Source of the DNA: Undaria pinnatifida
Taxonomy: Eukaryota > Sar > Phaeophyceae > Laminariales > Alariaceae
DNA: 64,000 nt
Reading direction: 5' to 3'
Assembly: GCA_012845835.1 (NCBI GenBank)
Contig: JABAKD010000007.1
Coordinates: forward strand, 12,340,011 to 12,404,010
Position numbers and translations under genes: made by a program. Of this stretch, positions 1 through 10,775 are shown one piece after another; position 1 is the first letter of the stretch, and every line of letters begins with the position of its first letter. The notes below the pieces were generated by a model, which worked only from the letters and a program-made list of their open reading frames with translations, was not told the origin of the DNA and made no database searches.

Positions 1-106
1 ACGGTATTGGGAATTGAATGTGTGCCCGGTACTTGGTTGGGTAGGAAGCAAAAGCGACGATAATTCTACATTTTCGAAGGTATTTGGTTGAATGGGAACA
101 ACGGGA

Positions 107-192
107 TATATTATAAAAAATGAAAATACACTCCAGCTGTGAGATCGAAGATTTCGTCGAAACTCATCTTTGCAAGCTGTGTGTGATACTCC
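107..192 (-). repeat. R1 dispersed repeat, copy 1
   Basis: First of five copies of a short dispersed repeat that I call R1. Read on the minus strand, its core is a GAGTTTCGACGAAATCTTC stretch followed by GATCTCACAGCTGGAGTG and an AT-rich tail (TTTTTTATAATATA). The whole 85 bp matches the copy near 53.0 kb closely, including the CAAAGATGAG segment. With the oppositely oriented copy at 629-745 it could form the ends of one roughly 640-bp inverted-repeat element. Because R1 also occurs singly, two independent insertions are equally possible. Confidence 0.75.
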
Positions 193-628
193 CATCTATA
201 TGATGTCCCTGGGTACGATTTAAATGGGAATGAGAATGGGTAATTTCCTTGGGTACGGTTTGGATGGGTGGGGGAATTGCGATTCATCACGGGACCGTTC
301 ATATTTCTCATTCGCGTGGAAATACCGCGGGAAAAGTACCGCGAGGATTTTGCCGAGAGGAGCCCTCAAAATTGTAGAGCTGGCCACTGGCGGACACAGT
401 CAGTATCGTTTTTGCTGCTGTTGAAATCAAGGAGAACACACGGTTGCAGCAGTACTCTGGCCGAGAGTGGCTCAACCAATAGTCCCCGCCGGCTCGTGAG
501 AGAACTCCGCCGGAGGTGCTGCCGGAAGCCCTGGAATTACGTCTTTTATCTCCGATTCACATCTCTGTTGGGGCTCATAACTGTGTTGGCCGGCGGCGGT
601 TGCGGTCGTCTAAAACACACGAAAAAGT

Positions 629-745
629 TTTATCCTTGACGAGGACACACAACCCGTAATACGTGGGATCGGAGAATCACACACCGCTTGCAGAAATGAG
701 TCTCGAAAAAATGTTCGATCTCACAGCTGGGGTATAGTTTATCTA
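629..745 (+). repeat. R1 dispersed repeat, copy 2
   Basis: Second R1 copy, in opposite orientation to copy 1. It shares the upstream block (ATCCTTGACGAGGACACACA, then ACCCGTAATACG) with the 53-kb copy and the central GATCTCACAGCTGG core with all copies. It is more diverged in the TCGACGAAATC part. It defines the longer 5' part of the family, giving R1 a length of about 120 bp. Confidence 0.7.
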
Positions 746-2756
746 TTCTAAAAACAAATACGAAAAGTCAAGAGATATGCATGCAACGTGTGGCGATGAT
801 GTGTGACGTTGTTTATGTGGAGTTGGTGGTGTTCGGGCAATCGCATTAGGAACCATTCTGACGTATAATATGATATTTATTGCTTGAATATTTTGTGTTT
901 CTTCTCCACCATCGCTCATACATACATCCTCGGGGCACAGAATAGTAGGATCTCACCGTCAAACAAAACACAGAAATACGCAAACAAAAACACGATAAAC
1001 AAAAGAAAAAATAAAAATAAAAAACGGAAAAACGTTACTTCTACATATAGACTATTAACAGACTAATGACCGTGGTCAATTTGTCAACGCAGAGAAAGAT
1101 ACAAACATTGATGGAGTGGAAGGAAGGATTGCGTCAGAAATTTGAACAGCCGGGCGGGGGTTGAAATACACTTTCAACACTGAAGTATACTATTTACGGC
1201 GTGAAACGGTGGACATGTGAGAGGTATTAAACGACGACATTTTCCTGGACATAGCGCTGGAAGGACTCACGGAGGAATGCCTGCATATAAGTTACACCGA
1301 CGAAGCAGATGACGACTCAACAGTAGACGGAGCTGTGATAACAATGCGTAACATCGACGCAAGTAGAGCTATGCGAAACTGGCCTTCGCGAAAAGAGAGG
1401 GGACGTGAGTCTGCTTTGGAAGTCACGTCCAAGCTTTCGGCAGTAGTAGTAGTGACCTGGTTCGAAGTGCAAAAAGCCACGGCATGGATTCTGAAATCGC
1501 TCTGAACGAATGAGAAAGATGTCGGTGAACAATCTCTTAGGCATAATTAAGCAGAAATGATCGAACGTGCGTCGCGGTAGTCGATTGTTTTCTCACTTCC
1601 AGGCAGCATGCTCGATGAATAATTTCGGGTATAGCGACCGTGTCGTATCACGGTAGCGCCTGTGAGGGGGTCGTTGTGCGTACACCTGTTCGTACGCGAT
1701 GCCGTTGACTAAAAACTGTCATTTCAACGTGCGGATCGAAAAATGTAGGTTGAATCAGTCGCGAAAGACTTACACTCTGGTTAAGATGTTGGTTGTCAGT
1801 TGTTATGACAAAATTAGTGTATAATAAGATTAGTGAATTTAATCGCCGGAGGGAATTTTCGTCAGGAACCACAACATATGACCCTCGTTTAAGAGACTCT
1901 GTGCACGCTGTAAGGGCAACGACGATCGATACAGCGTACCCCGGACAGTAAACGTGTTGGTCCAGGTCATGGTCTGCTATATATAAGTAGAGGCATTATT
2001 CACTGAAAACCAAGGCGACGGTGGGCAGTTACTTTAAGGGGTCTTTTAAAGGGGTGGCTCGCTGTCAATCGCGTGAGACAACCGCCTGTTCGTTTGCGAC
2101 ATTATGCTGCCGTGCTGTTTGAACTTTCCAACAACACAAATCCTTAAAGTAATGTAAGAAGAAGCTACGTTGCACCAAAAACACACAACAAAGTTTTCCC
2201 CTCTAGGTACAGCTAGTCACTCGTACGATTGGCCATAATAATAACCGGGTACCGGGGGTGGCAAAGAGGGGTACCAGGTATGATATACGTATCCGTGGTC
2301 CGAGATTGTCTGTTGCCCATCGCCTGTGAGTATAACGATCGACCGATATAATTCAATCCGTTCGTTTGATTTTCACTGAGCGAATTTTACCGTCATCCCC
2401 TCCGTCACTGAAATATATGCTATGTACGTATAAACGCGATCGAATATATGGGAGCAGGGGTCTGCGAACGATGACTAGTGTGAGACCTGTTCAGCATCGT
2501 GGAATAACTGCACCCGGCCCCCATACAATGTGGTGCTGCTCTCTTCGCGAACCTGTCATTGAGCACACCTCCAGCTGTCCATAAGTCGAATCATCCTCTG
2601 GGAGCAGTGGTAGGTGTCAAAGATTGTTGGGTTAACCAAAATTATATGCCGACTGTGCTTCTCATGTGAGGAGCCGCCGGTTAGTCGAGTAAATTCACGA
2701 GAACAAAAAAATTGTTTTAGGGCTACACGGCATAGAAGCTTGGTCGGGTTGTGCGC

Positions 2757-2800
2757 GAAACGCACGCCCTTGAAGTCATGTATCGGGTGACGGTGTTGAT
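2757..2800 (+). repeat. R5 short dispersed repeat, copy 1
   Basis: Short match to a family (R5) built around CTTYGAAGTCATGT, a spacer, then ATCGGGTGAGGT and GAGTTCCTCA. This copy keeps the CCTTGAAGTCATGTATCGGG part. Other copies lie near 33.26 kb (reverse), 48.59 kb and 52.28 kb. Nothing shows what the full element was. Confidence 0.5.
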
Positions 2801-2812
2801 GTCGAGCTCCGT

Positions 2813-3148
2813 ATGTCAGGAGCTGAACGTCCTGCGGCATCCCTTCCGTGGAATGGAGGTGAAAATAATAGTCTAAATATTGGTGTCCGAGATATTGGTG
2901 CAGTTCCACTGCAATTTATACTAACAGAGATATTCGAGAGTGCTACGAGCCTGATGAATGCACCGGGGGGACGCGAAGGAAATCCTCATCTGGATACGAA
3001 GGCCATTTTAGTACTAATTGATCTGCTTGTGGTACGCAGGATAACGGGTAGTGATCCTATATCAAAATCCGCATTCGCGAAACAAATCGGGAACAACATA
3101 CGTTCACACTATAATCTGTGCATTTATATTTTAACGGGAGCTAAATGA
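2813..3148 (+). CDS. Weak hypothetical ORF, 111 aa
   Basis: An ATG-initiated frame of 111 codons. I do not recognise the protein. The middle reads as an amphipathic stretch (EIFESATSLMN, then TKAILVLIDLLVV) that could be helical, but there is no signal peptide, metal site or known motif. There is no obvious promoter and no neighbouring gene. It overlaps the R5 fragment region, which argues against a genuine conserved gene. It could equally be a chance frame, an exon fragment or part of an old repeat. Confidence 0.12.
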   Translation: MSGAERPAASLPWNGGENNSLNIGVRDIGAVPLQFILTEIFESATSLMNAPGGREGNPHLDTKAILVLIDLLVVRRITGSDPISKSAFAKQIGNNIRSHYNLCIYILTGAK

Positions 3149-4993
3149 GATCGATGTACCGAGTCGATATTTATTTATTGAAACTGTTCACATTGGGAAA
3201 CGGGCGGTCTTCAAACAACTACACATGAGGTAGAAACTGTACGAAACCATGTAGTACCCAAAAACGTTGGAATCAGGAGGTGTCCTGTCCCCCACAGTTT
3301 CGTCGCCGACGCCTGCGTACTTGCAACCTCGTGAATAATAGCAGAACTAAAGCTACGCCTCCCCTGAACCGTCCATGTTGCTTGGAAAGAGCTCAGCGTC
3401 AGTTTCTGTCATTCCCATGGTCCTGCTCGTTGTAAGAATAACCTGCCTTCCCCCTATGATGGGCTATTATAGTTTATTTAAGTACTATCGCAGATTGGTC
3501 ACGTGGATTATGTGAGTTGAAAATATGATTACCATATTTTGCGTGCTTGATGGCACACGCCTAACGGGCACCAACTCTCAACGCCTTATGATAACGCCAT
3601 ATTTTTCATCATAATTTAACCTCTAAGCGCCGTCGATTTACGATGAACACGAAAAAGCCTGAGACCACCTGAGGGAAAGATAAAAATGACGAAATCAGGT
3701 GACGAAACGGTCGCCACCGGCGTCACGTCCTGGCAAAACAAAAAAGAGGACTGAGGGAAAGCGTCATTTAGGGGACTTACACAAAAACGCTTTTTTTTTT
3801 TTTCAAGCTTTTAGTAGGATGGGGATGATCATCAAAAAAAATAGCCGGGAATGATTGCGATCAGTTCCTATGAGATGTTTAAGTCTGTATCAAATATGGA
3901 TTGTTAGCTCTTGAGCTGTCAGGGTGACACACCTGTTGTAGAGCATGCCTCGAACACTAGGAGATCTGAATTATACCAACATTATAATCAACCACTAAGC
4001 AACAACCGTCTCCAGAATCTAGTATACTACTCATGCCAGACGTGCTTAAGGTGATAAACTTCACCACGCTACATTTTGTGTATTATTCTCGATGTTATTA
4101 TACATACGTGAAAACCTTCCACACTGTATTCTCTCTTCCAATGTATTTCTGTTGCTGACGTATGTATGTTGTGCCTGTCGTACCCAGTACTAGGGCATGA
4201 CATTGCGTTGTCGAATGCATTACGATGCATTATCTCTGTGTCGTAGCTTGTGACCACAGAGCTGATCTTTCTAGGGTGAAGAATGAGTACGGACACTGGG
4301 TGTGCTGGATGTCGACGAATAGAAGAACGGTTTAATGTGAAGAACACACACACACACTCTTACCCAGATTTGAAATATGCCCCTCATCCACTATTGCTGC
4401 CTGCGTCACGTCGGCATTTCTTCATCAACACGCTACTCAGCACAAGCAACGCAAATCACAAATGTTCGTGTTTCATCATTTTTAAAATGAAGGCCGGAAG
4501 TTATACAGCGGAAGTTTTCCCGCTAAACTCACACCACGCTCTCTCCATGGCTTGTTCATTACTTTAAAGTCTGTGCCGTTTGGGACGAATCTACGCACCT
4601 CAGGTCGGTTACACGTGTTGTAGCAAATAAATGCCACGAGAGCCGTCGAATCGCGAATTTTACCGTGGTGCCTGCCATGCTTGCGGTTGTCATTTCTCTG
4701 GCAGTGGTCTTTCGCAAAACTTTCCTGGCAAGGCTTTCCTTGGGTTTACGGTTACCAGACCGACGGAAGCGACAACAGCTCGACAAATCCAAATACGGCT
4801 GCGACCGCAATACCTTCGAAAATAACAAAAAATACAGTAGACGCAGCGCGGTCTGTTCGTACCCGTCGGTGGGACGCGTGCTGCGATATAGGTGTGCCAC
4901 GCTTTTTTCTTGGGTTGGTCGGTCTGGGAGCGCATGACCGCTCCCGAGAATATCTGGAGAAATGTTTGCTGGCCTAGGTGAAGGATGATAATT

Positions 4994-5235
4994 ATTAGTG
5001 AGAATCATCAGCGAGAATTATCAGCGAGAATCATTTTCGAGAACAATTAGCGAGAATCATTAGCGAGAATCATTAGCGAGAATTATCAGCTAGAATCATT
5101 TTCGAGAATAATTAGCGAGAATCAATAGCGAGAATCATTAGCGAGAATTATCAGCTAGAATCATTTTCGAGAATAATTAGCGAGAATCAATAGCGAGAAT
5201 AATTAGCGAGAATCATTAGCGAGAATGATTAGCGA
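4994..5235 (+). repeat. 13-bp minisatellite with 65-bp higher order
   Basis: About 18 imperfect copies of a 13-bp unit close to GCGAGAATCATTA. Variants (TCAGCTAGAATCATTTTCGAG) recur 65 bp apart, that is five monomers, so blocks of five were duplicated as a group. It is AT-rich and noncoding in appearance, and no gene spans it. Confidence 0.9.
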
Positions 5236-5311
5236 CATAAATATAATGGAAAACAAACACTGCTATGTTCGACGATTTCAGTTGCGGAGCCCCGTCATTC
5301 AGGAGAACTAT

Positions 5312-5346
5312 CAGTAAAAAAGTGCTACCTCTATCGTAGCATGCAT
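5312..5346 (+). repeat. R3 dispersed repeat core
   Basis: Matches the R3 family core GTGCTACCTCTATCGTAGCA. GTGCTAC and GTAGCA(T/C) form a short imperfect palindrome. Related cores occur near 24,985, 28,096, 29,540 and 39,452, and longer copies near 27.8, 51.9 and 57.2 kb. Confidence 0.6.
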
Positions 5347-5349
5347 CAT

Positions 5350-5402
5350 TCACTAACACTAACATAAACATTATCACTAACACTAACATTAACACCAACA
5401 CC
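5350..5402 (+). repeat. (CACTAA)n-like simple repeat
   Basis: Imperfect six-base repeat of the type ACTAAC / ATTAAC over about 50 bp. It is a small microsatellite with no coding implication. Confidence 0.7.
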
Positions 5403-6024
5403 TCAACGCGCTTTCATTGCAAAGCCACCTCCGACAATTGAACATTGTGCTCGTCGCGACGCATTGAGTTACCCGGGAAAGTCACCGTTGAAACTCAGAG
5501 CAAACCCGCATGATAAGGTAATCAACCTTGAATCATTGTAAAATGTACCACGGTTGCACGTCAACGAATGAATGTAAGATACTGACTGTTTCACGATTGT
5601 AGACAGGTTTATCATCACCGAATTTCGCAGCAGTTTACAGCTGCGGGGCGAGTCACTGATGTTTGGCTGACGGTTCATGATTCCCATCATTCGAGAGATG
5701 TATTTCGTTGTATCCAGCTTGGTACCGATAGCCAGGTTGTATTGAGTCAGTCGTTCAGGATAGCGCCGACGGCACCACATATAAATGTCGTTTGTCTTGT
5801 TTACTTAGTTATAGCCACGACATTTGGACAATTATCGTAGAAACGTCAATGGAAACACAAAGGTGGTCCGATATGCGCTGAGTACGAACGTTCCTCAAAT
5901 CTAGCGCGCATGAAAGAGACTTTGCTACATCGAGTATTGTTCAGTCTACGAGGCGAGCAGTATCTTTGTTGATTCATGGAGTACAGGGTACTGTCGCTAA
6001 ACGATCAAATCTTCCCGGTGCGGT

Positions 6025-6390
6025 TTGTACTATGGGCTGTCGTCTCCAACAGTGCCGAATTCGGAGACAGGGCCATGGAGGAGGGAAGTGCTTAGAGATA
6101 GCAAGTTAAGGAGATATCTTGTGCAGGCAGCGCGTTACTTCGGTGTTGGGCCCACATTCATTGAATCCACCCTCCAATCTCCAATCTTGTGCCATAGTTC
6201 TACCACGAGGGTAGCACGAAGTAAACCGTCAAAAACACGATTCTTGCGAGTGGGACAGATACTTTCAGCTGATATCCTCGTTAATGGAACTCCCGACATA
6301 TGTATGTGGGTGTGTTTTTTTATAGGGCCTTCCCCAATATGCTTTTTTTTTCCTGATAATAAGCTTTTTATTGCGGGAATAGGCTTTTAA
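6025..6390 (+). CDS. Weak hypothetical ORF, 121 aa
   Basis: An ATG-started frame of 121 codons. The first 80 or so residues have ordinary composition (a segment near residues 27-42 reads LRRYLVQAARYFGVG), but I recognise no family. The last 22 codons lie inside the hAT-like element starting at 6,323, so the real end of any gene here was lost or never existed. It is best taken as a chance frame or a gene fragment cut by the transposon insertion. Confidence 0.12.
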   Translation: MYYGLSSPTVPNSETGPWRREVLRDSKLRRYLVQAARYFGVGPTFIESTLQSPILCHSSTTRVARSKPSKTRFLRVGQILSADILVNGTPDICMWVCFFIGPSPICFFFPDNKLFIAGIGF

Positions 6391-6631
6391 ACTCGAAATA
6401 AGCTCGCGATATATAATATATTTACGTATCATACTACTACCGCTGCTGTGTTTGTGTGTAATTGTGTGTTGTGTCCATATATAGTATTTACAGCACAGTG
6501 CGCACAGCAGTGCCTTGCTGTAATTAGAAAACTTGCTTCAATTCTCTACTCTAAACTCGACAGCAAAACAGAGCTAGCGAGCTAGCCAAACAGAGCGGAC
6601 TACCCAGCACCCCCGCACCCCGCAAGACGCA

Positions 6632-7009
6632 ATGCTACTCTGCCTGCTTTTTGTCATTGTACTTGAGAAGAGCGGATGCCGCAATGCGGTCACTGAAGCT
6701 AGACTCCTGCCTTTCGTCTATACAAGCGCGCAGAAAAGAAAATACGCGTTCCATGACCGCGGAGGATGGCTGAATCAGTGCGATGTCCTTTGCGACATCA
6801 TACCAACGCGGCAGCTAAAGCCTGCTGTCATGCAAGAAATGCCAGAGATTGTCCGAACTTACCGAGCTTCGGTCAAGGCTGTCGTTAGAGGTAGAGCTAG
6901 AGCGCTCGCACTCCTCAGAAGGGACACCCGTGCTCGCCATCGCTGCAAGATCGCAAGATCGGAAGATCGGCTACGCAGCTGCGTCCGTTGCGCTCTCTGC
7001 TTTTTTTGA
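6632..7009 (+). CDS. Hypothetical ORF inside hAT-like element, 125 aa
   Basis: A 125-codon frame wholly inside the transposon. It opens with a hydrophobic run (residues 2-11, LLCLLFVIVL) that could mimic a signal peptide. It ends in an arginine-rich, low-complexity part and a cysteine-bearing tail. I recognise no transposase domain (no BED finger, no hAT dimerisation motif). It is preceded by a tract rich in CAGAGCTAGCGAGCTAGC-type short repeats. It is probably a captured fragment or a chance frame. Confidence 0.2.
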   Translation: MLLCLLFVIVLEKSGCRNAVTEARLLPFVYTSAQKRKYAFHDRGGWLNQCDVLCDIIPTRQLKPAVMQEMPEIVRTYRASVKAVVRGRARALALLRRDTRARHRCKIARSEDRLRSCVRCALCFF

Positions 7010-7027
7010 GGTCGCATGAGCGCGTGG

Positions 7028-7056
7028 GCGCGCGCGCGCGAGTGTGTGCGTGTGTT
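7028..7056 (+). repeat. GC/GT dinucleotide tract
   Basis: Alternating purine-pyrimidine run (GCGCGCGCGC followed by GTGTGTGCGTGTGT) of about 29 bp inside the hAT-like element. The sequence type is compatible with Z-DNA, and no gene is affected. Confidence 0.7.
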
Positions 7057-7609
7057 TTTGTTCCTATGTAGGACCGTCCAATATCGCGATAAACAGAGCC
7101 GGCAATAAATATATGTAATTAGGCCTCGTGAATTTGTATCATTTTTCCCGTGCGGCCACCCGTTTGACGTCCTCACCGTGCTGCCAGACAACCAGACGCA
7201 TATATATTGCACATATACAACCGAAACGGGGGCGGGCACCAATACCTTATGCTCGATTAATGCTCGATTTATCTTGTTATGCTCTCACATAGGCTGTTTG
7301 CCATGTTGGCTATGCTCGGTCGGACAAAAGCTTTTCCATAAGCTCAAAAAGCCAACATAAGCTAAAAGATATGCTAGCTTATTGGGTAAGGCCCTAGTTT
7401 CAGGGGTTTTTGTGTATCGAGTTTTCCACAGAATATTGAAGCTTTCTCCGTGGTACTTGGCTTCTGGGGATCAGAGTTACTCAAAGAAAGAGCCTCATAC
7501 CATATTTTCATGATTTGGCCGTCGCACACGATAGTTCAGACAACCCTTTGGAAAGACTGTCACCTCGCACGATATTTTCATGCACATCCCCAATGCGCCC
7601 AACTTGTTT

Positions 7610-7614
7610 GGGTG
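7610..7614 (+). repeat. Target-site duplication, left (GGGTG)
   Basis: Five bases immediately before the TG of the 5' LTR. They are identical to the five bases after the CA of the 3' LTR. Five bp is the usual staggered-cut size for Ty1/copia integrases. Confidence 0.9.
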
Positions 7615-8126
7615 TGTTGGACGTACTCACTCCATTGTCAGATTGCTAACAAGAATCCGTCGAAAAGATGGATCGGAGAATTTTGGGGGTTTCGTATATG
7701 TGTGGGATGGATCTCCAAAACGGGATTTTGTGTTGTGGGTTTTTGTGTGCCCGAATAATATCACTCTATTTTTCGACTCTATTTTTCGACTTTATTTTTG
7801 CCTCTATCTTGTGTCTTCTCTGTGTCTCTTGTACGGCCACCACGCCAAGAGCTACCACGCCCCATCTGTATTGCAAGGAATATCATGCCTTCACCACTGC
7901 ACAGCGACCACGCCTGTATATTTACATCCCGGCTACCACGCCACAGTTCCGAGCTCCATTTCCGGGTTATCACACCTGGGCTATCACGCTTCACCACACA
8001 CGTAAATCGGGTTATCACACCCGCCTTAGTTAGTAGTTCGTAGTCTACCGATCACCGGCTATCACGCCACCTTTCTCCTCCACCTACACCACCACCGGGG
8101 AGTCACACGTACCAACCTACTCCACA
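7615..8126 (+). repeat. 5' LTR of the copia element (512 bp)
   Basis: Begins TGTTGGACGTAC and ends TACTCCACA. It aligns along its full length with the 3' LTR. The 3' half contains about nine spaced copies of a GGCTAYCACGCC-like motif between 7,848 and 8,072. No standard primer-binding site starting TGG is visible directly after it, so the priming tRNA is not identified. Confidence 0.95.
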
Positions 8127-8180
8127 CGCTAGCGTCAACGATCTTCAACGAACCAGTGAGTTGTGCGTTGCTAAGCGCCA

Positions 8181-9692
8181 ATGAGGAGAACCGACACAAG
8201 ACCTTCGTCGGGGGAAATGTTGAGCGCCCCTCCCGGCGGAGTAGGCAACGGGAGAGAGGGACGCGAGGCCTCCTCCGCCAATGCACAACACCATGGAGGA
8301 GACGAACGCGAGTCCTTCCCCGCCAATGAACAACACAATGAAACAACAACAGCAGCGGCAGCTCCATCAGCAACTTCATCGAACATGATCGCAGACCTAG
8401 CCAACGCCCTTCGCCAAGTACTGCAGATGACCAACGAGAGAGGGCCAACTGCCCCAACAGCAGGCACGTACGAGTCTAGACCCGTCAGAAAAATGAAATG
8501 CTTGCTTGGTCTGGGAAGTTTGAGAGCGGGCAAAGTGTTGGATCAGCTTTCCGTGTTTTCCGAGGATCTGTTCTTTCCTGGGTCTCGGCTGAAGGGTTGA
8601 TGGACGTATTGAGGGGAGAATCGATACCAGTGGGGGTTCCGGATGTAGACCTGTCACGACTCAGGAGTTACTTTGGGAAGGAGAGAGTAGATAAGTCGCT
8701 CAAGATATGGTCACCACTTATCGCAAAAATCACAGCCCAACCAGTCCAAGAAATGATTTTTGCTGCGGGGTCACCCCAAGAAGCGTGGAGGGTGTTTGAG
8801 TCTCACTACGCTTTCAAAAGTGAACATGAGAGGAAGATAGTAGAGGATGAATGGAACGAACTGAGGCAGAAAGAGGGAAAGAACATCATGTCATTTTACG
8901 GTAGGGCAAAGGATATAAGGATGAGGCTATAATCATACGGAGATAAGCGATCAGACGCATCTATGTGCAAACATATTGCCCGTAGAATGCTACCATCTTT
9001 CAAGCTCTGTAGTGATCACGCGCTTCTCCTTCCCGATCTTTCGAGTCGTGCCATGGAAGATTTGCTCAGGCGAGCTGCTCACGAGCTGGAGCGCAATGGG
9101 AGATCAGGAGAAGAGAGAGAGAAGACAAGGCATGCCATGACCGCAGCCAGCGTAGGTCGGGGCGACCGGGGTGGGAGGAATGCTGGTGATCGGGCGTATG
9201 GGGAGCGCGACCGAACGTACACCTACTGCGCGCATCACGGCGCGGGGCAAGGCCACAACACCCCCGAATGCATCGCCATGCGTCGACAGTTCGACAGATA
9301 ATTCGGTGATTTCCACGAATACCTGCAGTCGCGGGGACTCGGGCCGTACGCCGGACGCGGTGGAGGGCGCGGGGCGGAAGGTATATATCGACAGCAACCG
9401 TACTCAAACGACTCGGGTGCGCGTTGGAGTCGGGGCCACCCGCCGGAGCAGCAGAGAACGCCGCCGCCAGGACACGGACCCGGGCCTGGGGGGTATGCGA
9501 ACACCTACCATCAACCGTACCCCAACGACTCGGGTGCGCGTTGGAGTCGGGGCCACCCGCCGGAGCAGCAGAGAACGCCGCCGCCAGGACACGGACCCGG
9601 GCCTGGCGGATATGCTAACACCTTCCCCGGAGGACGTGGTCACGACCGCCATTATCATTCGGGCGAGCGCGGCCGAGGCAGGGGCGAGGGCT
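8181..9692 (+). pseudogene. copia gag region
   Basis: Structural-protein region of the copia element, starting shortly after the 5' LTR. It holds a segment typical of copia Gag (UBN2-like), with PQEAWRVFESHYA and the conserved-looking region around EDEWNELRQKEGKNIMSFY at roughly 8,790-8,915. Downstream is a zinc-knuckle variant of the form C-x2-H-G-x5-H-x4-C near 9,226-9,272. The C-terminal part is Pro/Gly/Arg-rich and contains an internal 117-bp duplication (9,399-9,632). Gag would have coated element RNA in cytoplasmic particles. The reading frame is broken. Confidence 0.85.
9399..9632 (+). repeat. 117-bp tandem duplication in gag
   Basis: Two copies of a 117-bp (39-codon) segment, nearly identical, encoding an ARWSRGHPPEQQRTPPPGHG-type peptide. 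The anchor CGGGTGCGCG occurs at 9,414 and 9,531. The multiple-of-three length keeps the frame. It is a small-scale parallel to the much larger expansion later in the same element. Confidence 0.9.
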
Positions 9693-10189
9693 TCGGACAG
9701 GTGCCACCATATAATTTTCCGTCTAACTCGCCGCCGAATTTTGCGCCTAATCTACCGCCTGGGAAATTCCCCAACGCACCGCGGCACGCGTTTGCGGCCG
9801 AATATCCATACGAAAACGAACACATGGAATACTCGGGGTGGGGGGAGCCAGCGGGGCACTGGTCATCACCACCACCGACAGCGGAGTTGGGGACTCCCGA
9901 GCAGCAGCAACAGCACCAACAACACCATGAACAGCAAGAGGGCACGCCTCCTGCCACGTCTACCTCTGCTACTGCAACTCTCTCTTCTCCGGCTCCCGGC
10001 GCATCTCAAGCCAGCGGAGCTCCTCTGCAGCTTTTCATCGCACGTAGTGTGCAAATAGGCAAGTCTGAGTCTGGTGATTCTGTTGCTGTAGATCGCAATG
10101 GTGTGGTCCGTGGTAGCGTTGTAGGACGTGTTGAGCCAGCAGTGATTACACGTGTTGCTAGCGCCCTTCGGTGTACCCCGGGGCAACCT

Positions 10190-10570
10190 TGGCCGTATGG
10201 TAGCGAGGAATGGGATGCGGACTCGGGAGCTAGTGCGATGATGTCCAACAACAAAGAGGGCATGTACAACATTGGCTACCCTACAGACCAATACATACAG
10301 ATTGACGATTCAAGGTTGATTAGAGTCCAGGCAATCGGGGACGTCAATTTAGTGTTTCACCAGCTCGATGAACACGGAAACCCGGAGGACGTTGTGGCGT
10401 GTGTGCAAGATGTGATATATACTCCATGGCTTGGCTTCAACCTTTTCTCGATTTGGAAGGTGGCTCACAAAAACTCCTGTTCTGTAAACCCCACTGGTAC
10501 GCAAGCGGGAAGGCTCCGCTTCATTCGGGGATCGGCGAACGACTCCCTCTACGCCACCCGACTACCCCCT
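10190..10570 (+). pseudogene. copia protease region
   Basis: Aspartic-protease part of the polyprotein. The active-site-type motif DSGAS is seen at about 10,220, followed by a beta-rich stretch and the hydrophobic YTPWLGFNLFSI segment, which resembles the usual second half of copia proteases (the V-x-Y-x-P-x-L-x-x-N-L-L-S type). It would have processed the Gag-Pol polyprotein within particles. It lies in one long open stretch with the preceding Gag tail. Confidence 0.8.
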
Positions 10571-10775
10571 TCTCCGTTGCCAGTGAATGTAGCGAATAAG
10601 AGTGCCCCCGAGTCTTCTGCTTACAACCCACCGATGCCAGTTGGTGCAGTTGGTTCAGTTGGTGCTTCGCGTGAGAGTGCATTCGTGTCTGCTGCCTGCA
10701 TATCCTCCCCGGTTCCTCTTCGTGAAACCAACCTCGTACAACCTTCGAGCGTTGTGATGGCTTCTCCCATGGGAG

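Larger units (their letters stand above)
746..4993. other. Stretch without recognisable genes
   Basis: No protein or RNA gene is recognisable in this 4.2-kb stretch. Reading frames are short, overlap on both strands, and show no domain I know. The only repeat-like items are an R5 fragment near 2,757-2,800 and simple poly-T/poly-A runs such as the T run near 3,790. A frame at 2,813-3,148 is listed separately as a weak hypothetical. Confidence 0.5.
6323..7396. mobile_element. hAT-like non-autonomous DNA transposon
   Basis: The two ends are inverted repeats. The left end starts TAGGGCCTTCCCCAATATGC, and the right end read in reverse starts TAGGGCCTTACCCAATAAGC, which is 18 of 20 identical. Subterminal zones at both ends carry many copies of ATAAGCTT / AAGCTTTT-type motifs, a known habit of hAT elements, whose termini often begin (T/C)AGGG. 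The element is 1,074 bp and encodes no transposase. The expected 8-bp target duplication is not convincing in the flanks (T-rich on the left, GTTTCAGG on the right), so superfamily assignment is inferred from the TIR and subterminal repeats only. It ends about 220 bp before the copia element. Confidence 0.65.

Noticed and set aside
107-745. A single ~640-bp MITE bounded by R1 copies as terminal inverted repeats
   Set aside because: R1 also occurs singly at 24.5, 26.8 and 53.0 kb, and no target duplication is visible, so two independent insertions are as likely.
4994-5235. Possible CRISPR-like array because of regular short repeats
   Set aside because: The repeats are contiguous 13-bp monomers without unique spacers, and the genome is eukaryotic.
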